From positions 1 through 41,629 of the forward strand of contig URIR01000015.1 of the NCBI GenBank assembly GCA_900547955.1: 41,629 nt of DNA, given 5' to 3'. The notes below the pieces were generated by a model that saw only the letters and a program-made list of their open reading frames with translations, ran no database searches and was not told where the DNA came from. The stretch comes from an uncultured Eubacteriales bacterium (GTDB lineage: Bacteria > Bacillota > Clostridia > Christensenellales > QALW01). Each line of letters begins with the position of its first letter. Position 1 is the stretch's first letter. A program made the translations under genes and the position numbers. Positions 22,039-31,711 of the stretch are shown here, piece by piece.

Positions 22039-23226
22039 ATGAATAAGAAGACCATAGAGGATATAGACGTATCTGGCAAGAAGGTACTGGTCAGAGTGGA
22101 TTTTAACGTTCCGCTGGATGAAAACGGCAATATAACGGACGAGACCCGTATTAAGGCGGCGCTTCCTACCATCAAATATCTGCTTGAGCATAATGCGGCG
22201 GTAATACTCTGCTCCCATTTAGGCAGGCCCAAGGGAGAATTTAATATGAAGTATTCCCTGGCTCCGGTAGCCAAGCGCTTAAAGGAGATTTTCGGTGAGG
22301 ATAAGGTGGTTTTCGCTTCGGACGTTATAGGCGAAAGCGCCAAAAAGGCGGTTGACGGACTTAAGCCGGGCAATATCGTGCTGCTGGAGAATCTGCGCTT
22401 CCATAAGGAGGAGGAAAAGAACGACCCTGCTTTTGCAAAGGCGCTGGCAAGCTATGCTGACATATATGTAAACGACGCTTTCGGAACGGCGCATAGGGCG
22501 CATGCCTCTACGGCCGGAGTTGCTGAATATCTGCCCGCTGTGGCCGGATATCTTATAGGCAAGGAATTAAGCGTTATGGGCAAGGCGCTGGATAATCCCG
22601 AAAGGCCGTTTGTAGCCATTCTGGGAGGCCGCAAGGTTTCGGATAAGATAGGCGTTATAAATAACCTGCTGGAAAAGGTGGACACCCTTATTATCGGCGG
22701 CGCTATGAGTTATACTTTCTTTAAAGCTATGGGGCTTAATATAGGGAACAGCCTTGTGGAAGAGGATAAATTGGAATTGGCTAAGCAGCTGCTTAGCAAG
22801 GCCAAGGCTAAGGGCATTAAAATGCTGCTGCCTGTAGACTGCGTGCTGGCCAGGGAATTTAACGCCGAGGCTGAAATGCTGATTGTGGATTACGATAAGA
22901 TACCCGACGGCTGGGAGGGCATGGATATTGGTCCTAAGACGCGCGAGCTTTACGCTCAGGCGGTTAAGCCGGCCAAGACGGTTATATGGAACGGACCTAT
23001 GGGCGTATTTGAATTTCCCCGTTTTGCCGAGGGCACTAAGGCTGTGGCCAAGGCTTTAAGCGAATGCTCCGGGACGACTATTATAGGCGGCGGAGATTCG
23101 GCCGCGGCGGTTGAACAGCTGGGCTTTGCGGATAAGATAAGCCATATTTCGACAGGCGGCGGCGCTTCTCTGGAATTTTTGGAGGGTCTGGAGCTGCCGG
23201 GCGTAGCAGCGCTGAACGATAAATAA
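22039..23226 (+). CDS. pgk: Phosphoglycerate kinase
   Basis: A 395-aa cytoplasmic glycolytic enzyme that transfers phosphate from 1,3-bisphosphoglycerate to ADP. The N-domain signature KVLVRVDFNVPLDENG (residues about 14-29), the CSHLGRPKG substrate loop and the C-terminal nucleotide loop GGGDSAAAVEQ are all present, and the length is typical. GAGGGGTG precedes the ATG. It is the first enzyme gene of a three-gene glycolytic operon behind the CggR-like regulator. The 100 bases before tpiA are GC-rich and can form small hairpins but have no T-run. Confidence 0.98.
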   Translation: MNKKTIEDIDVSGKKVLVRVDFNVPLDENGNITDETRIKAALPTIKYLLEHNAAVILCSHLGRPKGEFNMKYSLAPVAKRLKEIFGEDKVVFASDVIGESAKKAVDGLKPGNIVLLENLRFHKEEEKNDPAFAKALASYADIYVNDAFGTAHRAHASTAGVAEYLPAVAGYLIGKELSVMGKALDNPERPFVAILGGRKVSDKIGVINNLLEKVDTLIIGGAMSYTFFKAMGLNIGNSLVEEDKLELAKQLLSKAKAKGIKMLLPVDCVLAREFNAEAEMLIVDYDKIPDGWEGMDIGPKTRELYAQAVKPAKTVIWNGPMGVFEFPRFAEGTKAVAKALSECSGTTIIGGGDSAAAVEQLGFADKISHISTGGGASLEFLEGLELPGVAALNDK

Positions 23227-23328
23227 AAATTGCAGCCGGGGGCGCGGGGGATTCCGCGGCCCCTGTTTTAAGCGCTCCGGCTAAGGCCGGGGCGTCTTGT
23301 GAATTTAAGTTTTGAGAGGAAGATTTAT

Positions 23329-24075
23329 ATGAGAAAACCCATTATAGCAGGAAACTGGAAGATGAATAAAACCCCTAAGGAGACGGTAGAGCTTATTAAT
23401 CAGCTTAAGCCGCTTGTGGCTCAGGCAAAATGCGACGTAGTTGTGTGCCCGCCGGCCGTTTGTCTGTCTGCGGCCGCCGAGGCGCTTAAGGGAAGCAATA
23501 TAAAATTGGGCGCGCAGAACGTGCATTGGGCGCGTTCCGGAGCCTTTACAGGAGAAATTTCGGCGGATATGCTTAAGGAATTGGATGTTGAATATGTAAT
23601 AATCGGGCACAGCGAGCGCCGCGAGTATTTTGGAGAAACAGACGAAGGGGTTAATAAGCGCGCGCTGTTTGCGCTTTCCAACGGATTGATTCCCATTATC
23701 TGCGTAGGCGAGAGCCTTGAGCAGAGAGAACAGGGAATAACCGCCGACGTAGTTTCCAGACAGGTTAAGGCCGCTTTAAATGGATTTACTCCTGAAAATG
23801 TCGAGGATACAGTTATCGCTTACGAGCCAATCTGGGCAATAGGCACGGGCAAGACGGCCACCAGCGAGCAGGCTAACGAGGTTATAAGGCAGATACGCGA
23901 TGTGGTTAAGGAGCTTTTTGGAGAGAAAACGGCTGAAAAGATACGCATACAGTACGGCGGCAGCATGAATCCTAAGAATGCTTCAGAGCTTATGAGCATG
24001 CCTGATATTGACGGCGGGCTTATCGGAGGAGCCAGCTTGAAGGCTGAAGATTTTGCAGCGGTTGTAAATTACTGA
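23329..24075 (+). CDS. tpiA: Triosephosphate isomerase
   Basis: A 248-aa enzyme that interconverts dihydroxyacetone phosphate and glyceraldehyde-3-phosphate. Catalytic residues are visible: N9 and K11 in AGNWKMNKT, H94 in GHSERR and E166 in AYEPIWAIGTGKTA. The phosphate-binding YGGS loop follows. I use ATG 23329, which has GAGAGGAAGA upstream. An in-frame GTG at 23299 would add ten residues not seen in the family. It is the second gene of the glycolytic operon and lies 23 bases before gpmI. Confidence 0.98.
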   Translation: MRKPIIAGNWKMNKTPKETVELINQLKPLVAQAKCDVVVCPPAVCLSAAAEALKGSNIKLGAQNVHWARSGAFTGEISADMLKELDVEYVIIGHSERREYFGETDEGVNKRALFALSNGLIPIICVGESLEQREQGITADVVSRQVKAALNGFTPENVEDTVIAYEPIWAIGTGKTATSEQANEVIRQIRDVVKELFGEKTAEKIRIQYGGSMNPKNASELMSMPDIDGGLIGGASLKAEDFAAVVNY

Positions 24076-24098
24076 TTGGAAAGGAATCTTTTTAAACT

Positions 24099-25655
24099 AT
24101 GGGGAAAAAGCTTACGGCATTAATAATAATGGACGGCTTTGGATATACGGAGCATACCGAAGGAAACGCTGTTCTGGAGGCGGGCACTCCTAATATTGAC
24201 CGTCTTAAAAAGGAGTTTCCCAATACCCTTATAGGGGCCAGCGGCATGGACGTCGGGCTGCCTCAGGGCCAGATGGGGAACAGCGAGGTCGGACATTTAA
24301 ATATAGGCGCGGGCCGAGTGGTATATCAAAAGCTTACGCTTATAACCAAAAGTATAATGGAAGGCCAGTTTTATCAAAAATCCTCGTTCAGAAATTTTAT
24401 GGAGGAGATTAAGGGACGCGGGGGAAGGCTGCACGTTATGGGCCTGCTTTCGGACGGCGGCGTGCACAGCCATATAGAGCATCTTTATGCCGTTCTGGAA
24501 TTGGCTAAGAGAGAGAATATAAAGGAAGTATATATTCACTGCTTTATGGACGGCAGGGACGTGCCCCCTTCCAGCGGCTTGGATTATATTCAGCAGCTGG
24601 AGGCGCATCTGGCCAAGGAGGGCTGCGGCCGCATTGCTTCGGTTTCGGGCAGGTATTACGCCATGGACAGGGATAACCGATGGGACCGCGTCCAGAAGGC
24701 CTATGATGCTATAGCCCTGGGCAAGGGGGAAGCTGCTGCCAGCGGGGAAGAGGCTATGCGCAATTCGTACAATAAGGGGGAGACGGACGAATTTGTACGT
24801 CCCACCGTTATTATGGACGGGGATAAGCCGGTTGCGCAGGTGCTGCCGGGAGACGGAGTGCTGTTCTTTAATTTCCGTCCCGACCGCGCAAGGGAGATAA
24901 CCAGGACGTTTATTCAAAAGGATTTTAACGGCTTTGAAAGGGAAAATGGGTATATTCCTGTGGCTTTTCTGGGCTTTACTCAATATGACGAAACTTTCAC
25001 AGGGCTTTATACGGGTTATACTCAGGAGGAACTGAACGTTTCTCTTAAGAATAATTTAGGCGAATATCTTGCGGCTCAGGGCAAGACGCAGGTGCGTCTG
25101 GCTGAAACTGAAAAGTATGCGCACGTTACCTTTTTCTTTAATGGCGGCGTGGAGGCTCCTAATGAGGGAGAAGACAGGATTTTGGTACCCTCTCCCAAGG
25201 TGTCCACATACGACCTTAAGCCTGAAATGAGCGCTTATGAGGTAACGGATAAAGCGCTGGAGGCTATTGCAAGCGGCAAATATGACGTAATGATAATGAA
25301 TTACGCGAACTGCGATATGGTCGGGCATACCGGAGTTATACTGGCGGCGGAAAAGGCTGTTAAAACGGTAGACCAATGCGTGGGCAGGGTAGTGGACGCT
25401 ATATTATCCGCCGGAGGCAGCGTTATAATTACGGCCGACCACGGCAATGCCGAGCAGATGGTATATTACGGCTCGGATATTCCTTTTACGGCTCATACGA
25501 CTAATAAGGTGCCCTTTATACTTGCCGACCCGGAGCGCAGAAACGCTGTGCTGAGGCAGGATGGCAAATTGGGCAATATTGCGCCTACAATTTTAGAATT
25601 GATGGGTCTGAGCATACCCGAAGAAATGGAATGCGGCAGCATGATAGTTAAATAA
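24099..25655 (+). CDS. gpmI: Cofactor-independent phosphoglycerate mutase
   Basis: A 518-aa manganese-dependent mutase that converts 3-phosphoglycerate to 2-phosphoglycerate without bisphosphoglycerate. The N-terminal metal site is in IIMDGFGY. The phosphorylated Ser is S62 in GNSEVGHLN. The HCFMDGRDVPP and NFRPDRARE blocks follow, and the second metal site is in ADHGNAEQM near the C-terminus. The length is normal. It ends the operon and is followed by a strong terminator. Enolase, which often comes next, is absent. Confidence 0.98.
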   Translation: MGKKLTALIIMDGFGYTEHTEGNAVLEAGTPNIDRLKKEFPNTLIGASGMDVGLPQGQMGNSEVGHLNIGAGRVVYQKLTLITKSIMEGQFYQKSSFRNFMEEIKGRGGRLHVMGLLSDGGVHSHIEHLYAVLELAKRENIKEVYIHCFMDGRDVPPSSGLDYIQQLEAHLAKEGCGRIASVSGRYYAMDRDNRWDRVQKAYDAIALGKGEAAASGEEAMRNSYNKGETDEFVRPTVIMDGDKPVAQVLPGDGVLFFNFRPDRAREITRTFIQKDFNGFERENGYIPVAFLGFTQYDETFTGLYTGYTQEELNVSLKNNLGEYLAAQGKTQVRLAETEKYAHVTFFFNGGVEAPNEGEDRILVPSPKVSTYDLKPEMSAYEVTDKALEAIASGKYDVMIMNYANCDMVGHTGVILAAEKAVKTVDQCVGRVVDAILSAGGSVIITADHGNAEQMVYYGSDIPFTAHTTNKVPFILADPERRNAVLRQDGKLGNIAPTILELMGLSIPEEMECGSMIVK

Positions 25656-25675
25656 AAAGCGGCTTATTTGTATTT

Positions 25676-25708
25676 AGGCCCTTTTGCATTATGCAGAAGG
25701 GCCTTTTT
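25676..25708 (+). terminator. Terminator of the glycolytic operon
   Basis: AGGCCCTT (25676-25683) pairs with AAGGGCCT (25697-25704), followed by TTTTT and AT-rich DNA. Confidence 0.9.
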
Positions 25709-25818
25709 AATAATATGGACACGCTTTATTTTGTGAAATGTAATAATATCCAGGCAGGAAAAGAAAGGGGCTCGCCGAATATTATTAATAACAAATATCC
25801 AAAGGAGGGGTTGACTTT

Positions 25819-26346
25819 ATGAGATTACATTATACGGAACGAGGCTGCGAGGCGTCTGACAAGCTTAAAGCGCTGATTGAAAAGAAGCTTACCAAGCTCA
25901 ATAAATTTATTGACGAAGACGCGGACGCATATGTCACCCTGACGCGCGAGGGCAAGCGTCATATTATGGAGATAACTATTCCATTAAACGGTATGATGCT
26001 TAGAGGAGAAGAAAAATGCGAGGATTTTTACAGCGCTATAGACGATATAGTAGACGCGCTGGAAAGACAGATGCGTAAGCATCGTACCCGTTTAGCCCGC
26101 CGGGTGCGTGAAAATGCCTTTGCGGATTATGCTGCTCAGGAGGACGAAGAGCCTGAAAACAGCTATGAGATTGTGCGGGTAAAGCGTTTTGCCATTAAAC
26201 CCATGGATTCGGAAGAAGCAATAATGCAGATGGAACTGGTGGGTCATGATTTCTTTGTATTCAGAAATGCCGAAACAGACCAGGTAAATGTGGTATATAA
26301 GCGCAAGGACGGGCGTTACGGGCTTATAGAACCCGAGTATATTTAA
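25819..26346 (+). CDS. hpf: Long-form ribosome hibernation promoting factor
   Basis: A 175-aa protein that binds the 30S decoding region and joins ribosomes into inactive 100S dimers in stationary phase. The N-terminal S30AE domain spans residues about 1-95 (MRLHYTERGCEASDKLK... EDFYSAIDDIVDALERQ). A charged linker follows, and then the C-terminal dimerisation domain (about 118-175, VRVKRFAIKPMDSEEAI...). The ribosome binding site AAGGAGGGG precedes the ATG. It is a single-gene unit between two terminator-like hairpins. Confidence 0.95.
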   Translation: MRLHYTERGCEASDKLKALIEKKLTKLNKFIDEDADAYVTLTREGKRHIMEITIPLNGMMLRGEEKCEDFYSAIDDIVDALERQMRKHRTRLARRVRENAFADYAAQEDEEPENSYEIVRVKRFAIKPMDSEEAIMQMELVGHDFFVFRNAETDQVNVVYKRKDGRYGLIEPEYI

Positions 26347-26364
26347 CAGCCGTTTATTTTTCGG

Positions 26365-26393
26365 GCGGCGGCCGGTTGGCCGCCGCTATTTAA
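26365..26393 (+). terminator. Hairpin after hpf, probable terminator
   Basis: GCGGCGGCC (26365-26373) pairs perfectly with GGCCGCCGC (26378-26386) around GGTT. TATTTAATTATT follows, so the T-run is interrupted. Confidence 0.6.
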
Positions 26394-26443
26394 TTATTAT
26401 GGATATGCTTATGAATGCATCGGGCACGGGGGAAGAGAGAAAA

Positions 26444-27637
26444 ATGCTGATATTGCCGGATAAGGCTGCGTTAATAATAAATATGCTGGAGCAACGGGGG
26501 TATCAGGCTTACGCTGTAGGGGGCTGCATAAGGGATACGCTAATCGGCTTAAAGCCGGCTGACTGGGATATAGCTGCTTCGGCCTTGCCAATGGAGACAA
26601 TGGAGGTTTTCGCTCGATATGAAGTAATTCCGACGGGAGTTAAGCACGGTACGGTCACGGTAATTATAGATAATGAACCCTTTGAGATAACCACATTTAG
26701 GAAGGACGGACCGTATTCAGAGCACAGGCGGCCTGAGAGGGTGAGCTTTGTAGACGGTCTGGAGGAGGATTTAAAGAGGCGGGATTTTACATTTAACGCT
26801 TTGGCGTATAACCCGCATAGGGGGCTGGTTGATTTCTTTGGCGGAGAAGCGGATTTAAGAGCGGGTATTATTAAATGCGTAGGGGAGCCGGAAGAGAGAT
26901 TTGAGGAGGACGCGCTGCGTATTATGCGCGCCCTGCGCTTTGCTTCAGTATATAATTTCAGCTTGGAGTATAGGACGGGGCTGGCAGTTAATAGCTGTGC
27001 CGGGTATTTATCGTCGGTTTCAGCAGAGCGGATAAACGCGGAATTTAATAAGCTTATTATGGGGCCGGGTTTTTATTCGGTTATGGATAAATGGGGCGAA
27101 ACGGTGTATTTCGCTCTTAATATGCCGCCGACGGACAGGATAAGATTAAAGGCGGCGGCCTTGGCGCCGGCTAATCTGGAAGAAAGGCTTTCCCTTTTAT
27201 TTGAAAACGGAGTAATTGCTTCAAAGGTTTTGACTGGTCTTAGGTATGATAAAAAAACCGTCCGGGGAGCGGCCGTTTTGGCGGAGCATATTAATGGAAG
27301 AGAAACAGACGCGCAAGCGGTTAAGAGAATGCTGGGCAAAATAGGCCGGGAATATTATTTAAAACTGCTGGACGTTCGTCAGGCATGCGAGCGTGCTTCT
27401 GGGGTTAAAGGGACTGCCGAGTACACGCGGGCAATATTGAATGGAATTTTAGAAAGAGGAGAATGCGTAAGCTTAAAGGAACTGGCTATAAAGGGAGGGG
27501 ATATATGCGCTATTGCTCAGGGGCCTTTAATAGGACAGATTCTCAGCAGGCTTTTAGAGGAGGTTATAACCGAAAGGCTTCCTAATGAGAGAACGGCGCT
27601 GCTTAGGCGTGCGGGGGAGCTGGCCGGAAGAATTTAA
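26444..27637 (+). CDS. cca: CCA-adding-type tRNA nucleotidyltransferase
   Basis: A 397-aa class II nucleotidyltransferase of the CCA-enzyme / poly(A) polymerase family. It shows AVGGCIRDTLIG and DWDIAA (the paired metal-binding Asp residues), then RRDFTFNALAYNP and the RNA-binding block EDALRIMRALRFAS. The C-terminal region is helical, with no clear HD phosphohydrolase motif. Both tRNAs in the window have CCA encoded, so the enzyme may mainly repair tRNA ends. I prefer ATG 26444, with GAAGAGAG upstream, over ATG 26399, which has no ribosome binding site and adds 15 unusual residues. A pure poly(A) polymerase role cannot be excluded. Confidence 0.88.
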   Translation: MLILPDKAALIINMLEQRGYQAYAVGGCIRDTLIGLKPADWDIAASALPMETMEVFARYEVIPTGVKHGTVTVIIDNEPFEITTFRKDGPYSEHRRPERVSFVDGLEEDLKRRDFTFNALAYNPHRGLVDFFGGEADLRAGIIKCVGEPEERFEEDALRIMRALRFASVYNFSLEYRTGLAVNSCAGYLSSVSAERINAEFNKLIMGPGFYSVMDKWGETVYFALNMPPTDRIRLKAAALAPANLEERLSLLFENGVIASKVLTGLRYDKKTVRGAAVLAEHINGRETDAQAVKRMLGKIGREYYLKLLDVRQACERASGVKGTAEYTRAILNGILERGECVSLKELAIKGGDICAIAQGPLIGQILSRLLEEVITERLPNERTALLRRAGELAGRI

Positions 27638-27931
27638 AGGGCGCTTGTCTGGTTTAACTGCTTGGTTTTTAATGCGGACTAAAAAGGCGTATTATGGGCG
27701 TATGCTGATTAAGGATAACGCGAGAAACGGGCAAATCGCCGAGGGGTTGAGGCGAGTTATCCTGATAAATCGCCTGTACTGCATAAGCGGGTTAATTAAG
27801 ACGTTGAGTGGTAAGGGTGCGGCATGTTGAAATAGGGATAATTGCGCGGGAATATTTTGTTTTTTCAAGAATCAGTAAAACATAGGGCGGCTCGTATCGC
27901 TGTTAACAAGTATTTTTTAGGAGAAATATTT
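27638..27931. other. Gene-free stretch before the mannosidase
   Basis: No credible gene is seen. A hairpin at 27751-27774 (GGCGA-TTATC against GATAA-TCGCC, one mismatch) has no T-run. The stretch ends with AGGAGAAATATTT, the ribosome binding site of the mannosidase gene. I find no good promoter. Confidence 0.4.
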
Positions 27932-30400
27932 ATGAAAAAAATATTCATGGTTTGCAATGCTCATCTTGATCCGGTTTGGCAATGGCATTGGCAGGAGGGA
28001 GTTGCAACTGTTTTGTCTACTTTCCGTTCGGCAGCCAATCTTTGCGAGCAATATGACGATTTTATTTTCTGTCATAATGAAGCACGGCTGTATAAATGGG
28101 TGGAGGAATATGAACCTGAGCTCTTTTTTCGCATTAAAGCTCTTGTGGCAAAGGGTAAATGGAAGATTATGGGCGGGTGGTGCTTGCAGCCTGACTGCAA
28201 CCTGATAAGCGGTGAATCCTTTGTCCGTCAGATAGAGGAAGGACGCCGGTATTTTTGTGGAAAATTCGGCGCATATCCGACTGTAGCGATTAATTTTGAC
28301 CCTTTCGGTCATTCCAGAGGGCTTGTTCAAATACTGAGCCTTGCGGGATATAGAGGCTATCTGATATGCAGACCTGCTCGGGCGGAAATGGATATCCAGG
28401 GAAAAGATGATTTTATATGGAGCGGATTTGATGGGACTCAAATCAAGGTAAACAGGTGCAGTTCCTACTATTCTTCGGCCATGGGCATGTCAGTAGGAAA
28501 AGTAAAGGCGGCTGTAGAAGACGGTCAGAACTACGGCGGAGATGAGATTTTGCTGTGGGGCGCGGGCAATCACGGAGGCGGAGCGTCCAGAAAGGATATA
28601 GAGGCGATAAACTTATACAAACAAGGTATAAAAGATATAGAGATAAAGCATTCATATCCTGAAGAATATTTTGAATCGTCTAACGTTCGCTTTGAGACGC
28701 GTGTGGATAAAACGCTTGGCAAATGCTTTCAGGGGTGTTACAGCAGTCAAAGCAGAATAAAAAGAAAATACAGGGAGCTGGAATCTAAATATTACGCTGT
28801 AGAGGCTATATGCAGCCATGCTGCGTTTGAAGGCAAGATGAATTATCCTGCGGACGAGCTGCACGCTGCGCTGGAGGATATGATGTTTCTGCAGTTTCAT
28901 GATATATTGCCCGGAACCTCTATAGAAAGCGCGGTATATAAATCTGTCCAGCTGGCCGATAGAGCGTTGGAGACGCTTGATATGCTCCATTCAAAGGCGT
29001 TCTTCGCTCTTACTGAATCTCAACCGCCGGCAGAGGAGGGAGAATATCCAATTATGGTTTATAATCCTTATCCGTATGAGGTGGAAGCGGATATAACCGC
29101 CGAATATATGCTGGCAAACGAGGACATGCCCGCCGCTTTTGCCAGATGGGGGGATAAGAGCTGCTGGCAGCTTCCTGTGCTTACTCTCAACGGCGAACGG
29201 CTTAAGTCGCAGCTTGAAAAGGAAGGCAGTAATATGCCCTTTGAATTCAGCAAGCGTATAGTTTTTCGTGCAAAACTTAAACCGATGACTATTAACAGGG
29301 TATCCTGCCGTCATGAAAGCGGGCCAAAGCCCGAATTGCCGGAAATGCCGCAGAGCCGCAGTTTTTCATACGGCCCGTTTACCGTCCGCTTCAACGGCGG
29401 CGGATATTTATCGGGTATAGAGAAAAACGGCAGGGAGTACCTGCGGGACGGAGTAAAGATTAAAATTTACAGAGACTGTGAAGACCCTTGGACGTGCGCA
29501 GCCTCTCAAAAGGGTGAGCTGTTAGGTGAAATGAAACTTGCGTCTCCCGCCCGCGCCGCAGAAATTATGGGGCTAAAAACTGAGGAAGCGCCTTCTCTTA
29601 GGATAATTGAGGATGGCGAGGTGCGCACCGTTGTAGAAGGGATATACTGCTATGAGGACTCTTGGGCGTGCATTCGTTACAGCATATCCCGTCAGCATGG
29701 CGAAGTGGGTATGGAGATAAGACTGTTTAATACGCTGCGCAGCGTTATGTTCAAGCTGGAGATTCCTGCCGCAATGGAAAACGTTCGTTTCAGAGGCCGA
29801 ACGGCGTTTGGCGTGGACGAGCTTGAATGCGACGGCTCTGAGGTTGTGGCTCAGCATTGGATAAGGGTAACAAACGGAAGAGATTCGGTGCTGCTTGCCA
29901 ACGACGGATGCTATGGGTGCAGCTGTTTTCAGGGCATTTTTTCACAAACCTTGCTCAGGTCGTCGGGCTATTGCGCTAATGTGGGTACTTTGCCGGAGGG
30001 CCGATTCTCTCCCAGAGCGGATATGGGGGAACATATATTTAATTTTACGGTGCTGGCAGGAGACGAGGAAACTGTTGTCAGGAACGCCGACATTATTGCT
30101 GCGCTGCTTAATAATCCTCCATACGCTTTAAATGTTTTTCCGGCTGGGCGAGGGAAAAGGACGGAGAGCTTTGTGAAAATGGATGCTGGAATTACGCTGG
30201 AGGCGCTCAAACCGGCATTGAACGGCGGGTATATACTGCGGCTGTTTAATTCTACCGATTCAGAACTCCGTACAGACGTGAATCTGCCCAACTGCGTTGG
30301 AAAGGTAGTTCTGCGTCCTATGCAGGTGAAAAGCCTGCTGTATGATAATGGCCGTCTTGCTGAGACTGGACTTATAGATTTAGACGTTGATAATCGGTGA
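27932..30400 (+). CDS. GH38-family alpha-mannosidase
   Basis: An 822-aa cytoplasmic glycoside hydrolase that should release alpha-linked mannose from glycans or oligosaccharides. The N-terminal catalytic domain begins MVCNAHLDPVWQWHW, with metal-binding His and Asp. It contains GGWCLQPDCNLISGES and NFDPFGHSRG, where D123 is the likely nucleophile, and GNHGGGASRKDIE. The central and C-terminal beta domains fill residues about 330-822. No signal peptide is present, so the substrate is probably imported or intracellular. The ATG at 27932 has AGGAGA upstream. The frame is open back to 27842, but that part lacks a ribosome binding site. No transporter or sugar regulator is adjacent, and the gene appears to be alone. 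Confidence 0.87.
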   Translation: MKKIFMVCNAHLDPVWQWHWQEGVATVLSTFRSAANLCEQYDDFIFCHNEARLYKWVEEYEPELFFRIKALVAKGKWKIMGGWCLQPDCNLISGESFVRQIEEGRRYFCGKFGAYPTVAINFDPFGHSRGLVQILSLAGYRGYLICRPARAEMDIQGKDDFIWSGFDGTQIKVNRCSSYYSSAMGMSVGKVKAAVEDGQNYGGDEILLWGAGNHGGGASRKDIEAINLYKQGIKDIEIKHSYPEEYFESSNVRFETRVDKTLGKCFQGCYSSQSRIKRKYRELESKYYAVEAICSHAAFEGKMNYPADELHAALEDMMFLQFHDILPGTSIESAVYKSVQLADRALETLDMLHSKAFFALTESQPPAEEGEYPIMVYNPYPYEVEADITAEYMLANEDMPAAFARWGDKSCWQLPVLTLNGERLKSQLEKEGSNMPFEFSKRIVFRAKLKPMTINRVSCRHESGPKPELPEMPQSRSFSYGPFTVRFNGGGYLSGIEKNGREYLRDGVKIKIYRDCEDPWTCAASQKGELLGEMKLASPARAAEIMGLKTEEAPSLRIIEDGEVRTVVEGIYCYEDSWACIRYSISRQHGEVGMEIRLFNTLRSVMFKLEIPAAMENVRFRGRTAFGVDELECDGSEVVAQHWIRVTNGRDSVLLANDGCYGCSCFQGIFSQTLLRSSGYCANVGTLPEGRFSPRADMGEHIFNFTVLAGDEETVVRNADIIAALLNNPPYALNVFPAGRGKRTESFVKMDAGITLEALKPALNGGYILRLFNSTDSELRTDVNLPNCVGKVVLRPMQVKSLLYDNGRLAETGLIDLDVDNR

Positions 30401-30720
30401 AATAGGTGTTTGATTTTTATGCGCGTGTTGGGCGGAAAAAGACGAAATTTATGCTGAAAGCCAAATTTCTTGCCAATACTGCATGCGGGCGGCTTTTCTA
30501 CTGCGGCGGGAATTTTGAAACAGGCTTAAGGCTTTTTATGAAAAAACGGCAATGCAAGGCTAAGAGACTATTTTCTTTATGCATAGGCGCAAAATTGGAC
30601 GTGTTGAAAAAATTCGATGCTTGGCAGAAAAGATTAATTACAACCGGGGCTTTTGGTATAATTAAAATTGCGGCTCCTTTTGATAATTTTTTCTGATTGG
30701 CATTTTTAATTTTAGCGGTA

Positions 30721-30749
30721 TTGACAGAGGCGGCCTTTTGGTATATCCT
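30721..30749 (+). promoter_or_regulatory. Promoter of hprK
   Basis: TTGACA (30721-30726), 17 nt and TATCCT (30744-30749). A second candidate is the extended -10 TGGTATAAT with TATAAT at 30657-30662 and a poor -35. Either would give a short leader. Confidence 0.55.
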
Positions 30750-30772
30750 ATAAAAAAAGAAGGGAGCGGGCT

Positions 30773-31690
30773 ATGGCAAAAATATCTCTTGAGCGATTTA
30801 CGCGTGCGTTGAATTTAGAGGTGCTGGAAAGCTGCGGCAAGGATTATCTGGAGATAGAGACTAGTGAGATAACAAGACCTGGGCTGCAGCTTGCGGGCTT
30901 TTTTGATTATTTTGCTTTTAACAGGGTGCAGGTATTCGGTAAAGTGGAGGCTGCCTATGTAGACTTGATGTCGGCCGGCGAGCGGCTCAGGGCTTTTGAC
31001 AGATTATTCTCATATAAGATTCCCTGCGCTGTTATAAGCAGGGAATTGGAGCCGTCGGGCGAAATGCTTTCTATGATAAAAAAGCATGGCCGGGTGCTGA
31101 TGCGCTCGAATCAGGCGACGAGCAAGCTGGAGCATACTCTTATTAATTATCTTGTAGCCGAATTAGCGCCTTGTATTACCGTTCATGGCGTGCTTATGGA
31201 CGTTTATGGAATAGGAATACTGCTTACCGGCGAATCAGGCATAGGTAAGAGCGAAACGGCGCTGGAATTGGTAAAGCGCGGGCATAGACTGGTTGCAGAC
31301 GATGCGGTGCAGATAAAGCGGGTAAATGAGCAAAGGCTGGTGGGGGAGCCGCCTGAATTGCTTCGTCATTTAATGGAAATCCGTGGAATCGGTATTATCA
31401 ATGTAGAGTATATGTACGGAATCAGCTCGGTTATATCAAATAAATCGGTTGATTTGGTAGTGCATTTGGAGAATTGGCAGCAGTCCAAGGAATATGACCG
31501 CTTGGGCGACCAAGAGGATTTTATGGAGATTTTGGACGTGTGCGTGCCTAAAATATTGGTTCCCGTGAGACCGGGCCGCAATCTGGCGATAATTATAGAG
31601 GTGGCCGCGCGCAATCAGCGCTTGAAAACTACAGGCTATAGCGCGCTTCAGGAGCTTTTGGAGCGCAGAAGCAATATAAAATTTGATTAA
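30773..31690 (+). CDS. hprK: HPr kinase/phosphorylase
   Basis: A 305-aa bifunctional sensor that phosphorylates HPr on Ser46 when glycolytic intermediates are high and removes the phosphate when they are low. It controls carbon catabolite repression in Firmicutes. The C-terminal catalytic domain has the conserved HGV (138-140), the P-loop GESGIGKS (153-160), VADD (174-177) and the signature EIRGIGIINVEYMYG. The N-terminal domain is the usual regulatory half. GAAGGGAG precedes the start. The glucokinase gene follows after 21 bases, so sugar sensing and glucose activation are probably co-transcribed. Confidence 0.97.
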   Translation: MAKISLERFTRALNLEVLESCGKDYLEIETSEITRPGLQLAGFFDYFAFNRVQVFGKVEAAYVDLMSAGERLRAFDRLFSYKIPCAVISRELEPSGEMLSMIKKHGRVLMRSNQATSKLEHTLINYLVAELAPCITVHGVLMDVYGIGILLTGESGIGKSETALELVKRGHRLVADDAVQIKRVNEQRLVGEPPELLRHLMEIRGIGIINVEYMYGISSVISNKSVDLVVHLENWQQSKEYDRLGDQEDFMEILDVCVPKILVPVRPGRNLAIIIEVAARNQRLKTTGYSALQELLERRSNIKFD

Positions 31691-31711
31691 TCGAAATTGG
31701 AGAGAAAGCTT

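Noticed and set aside
23227..23328. GC-rich hairpins between pgk and tpiA as a terminator
   Set aside because: No T-run follows, and the genes form a normal glycolytic operon order.
27585..27830. An 81-codon frame overlapping the end of the CCA-type gene
   Set aside because: It overlaps a real gene in another frame, lacks a ribosome binding site and shows no family features.
27842..27931. A 30-codon upstream extension of the alpha-mannosidase
   Set aside because: No ribosome binding site. The GH38 motif HLDPVW fits right after ATG 27932, which follows AGGAGA.
30406..30696. A 96-codon frame between the mannosidase and hprK
   Set aside because: No ribosome binding site, an irregular composition rich in Lys, Phe and Cys, and no recognisable motif. 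It also overlaps a promoter candidate.
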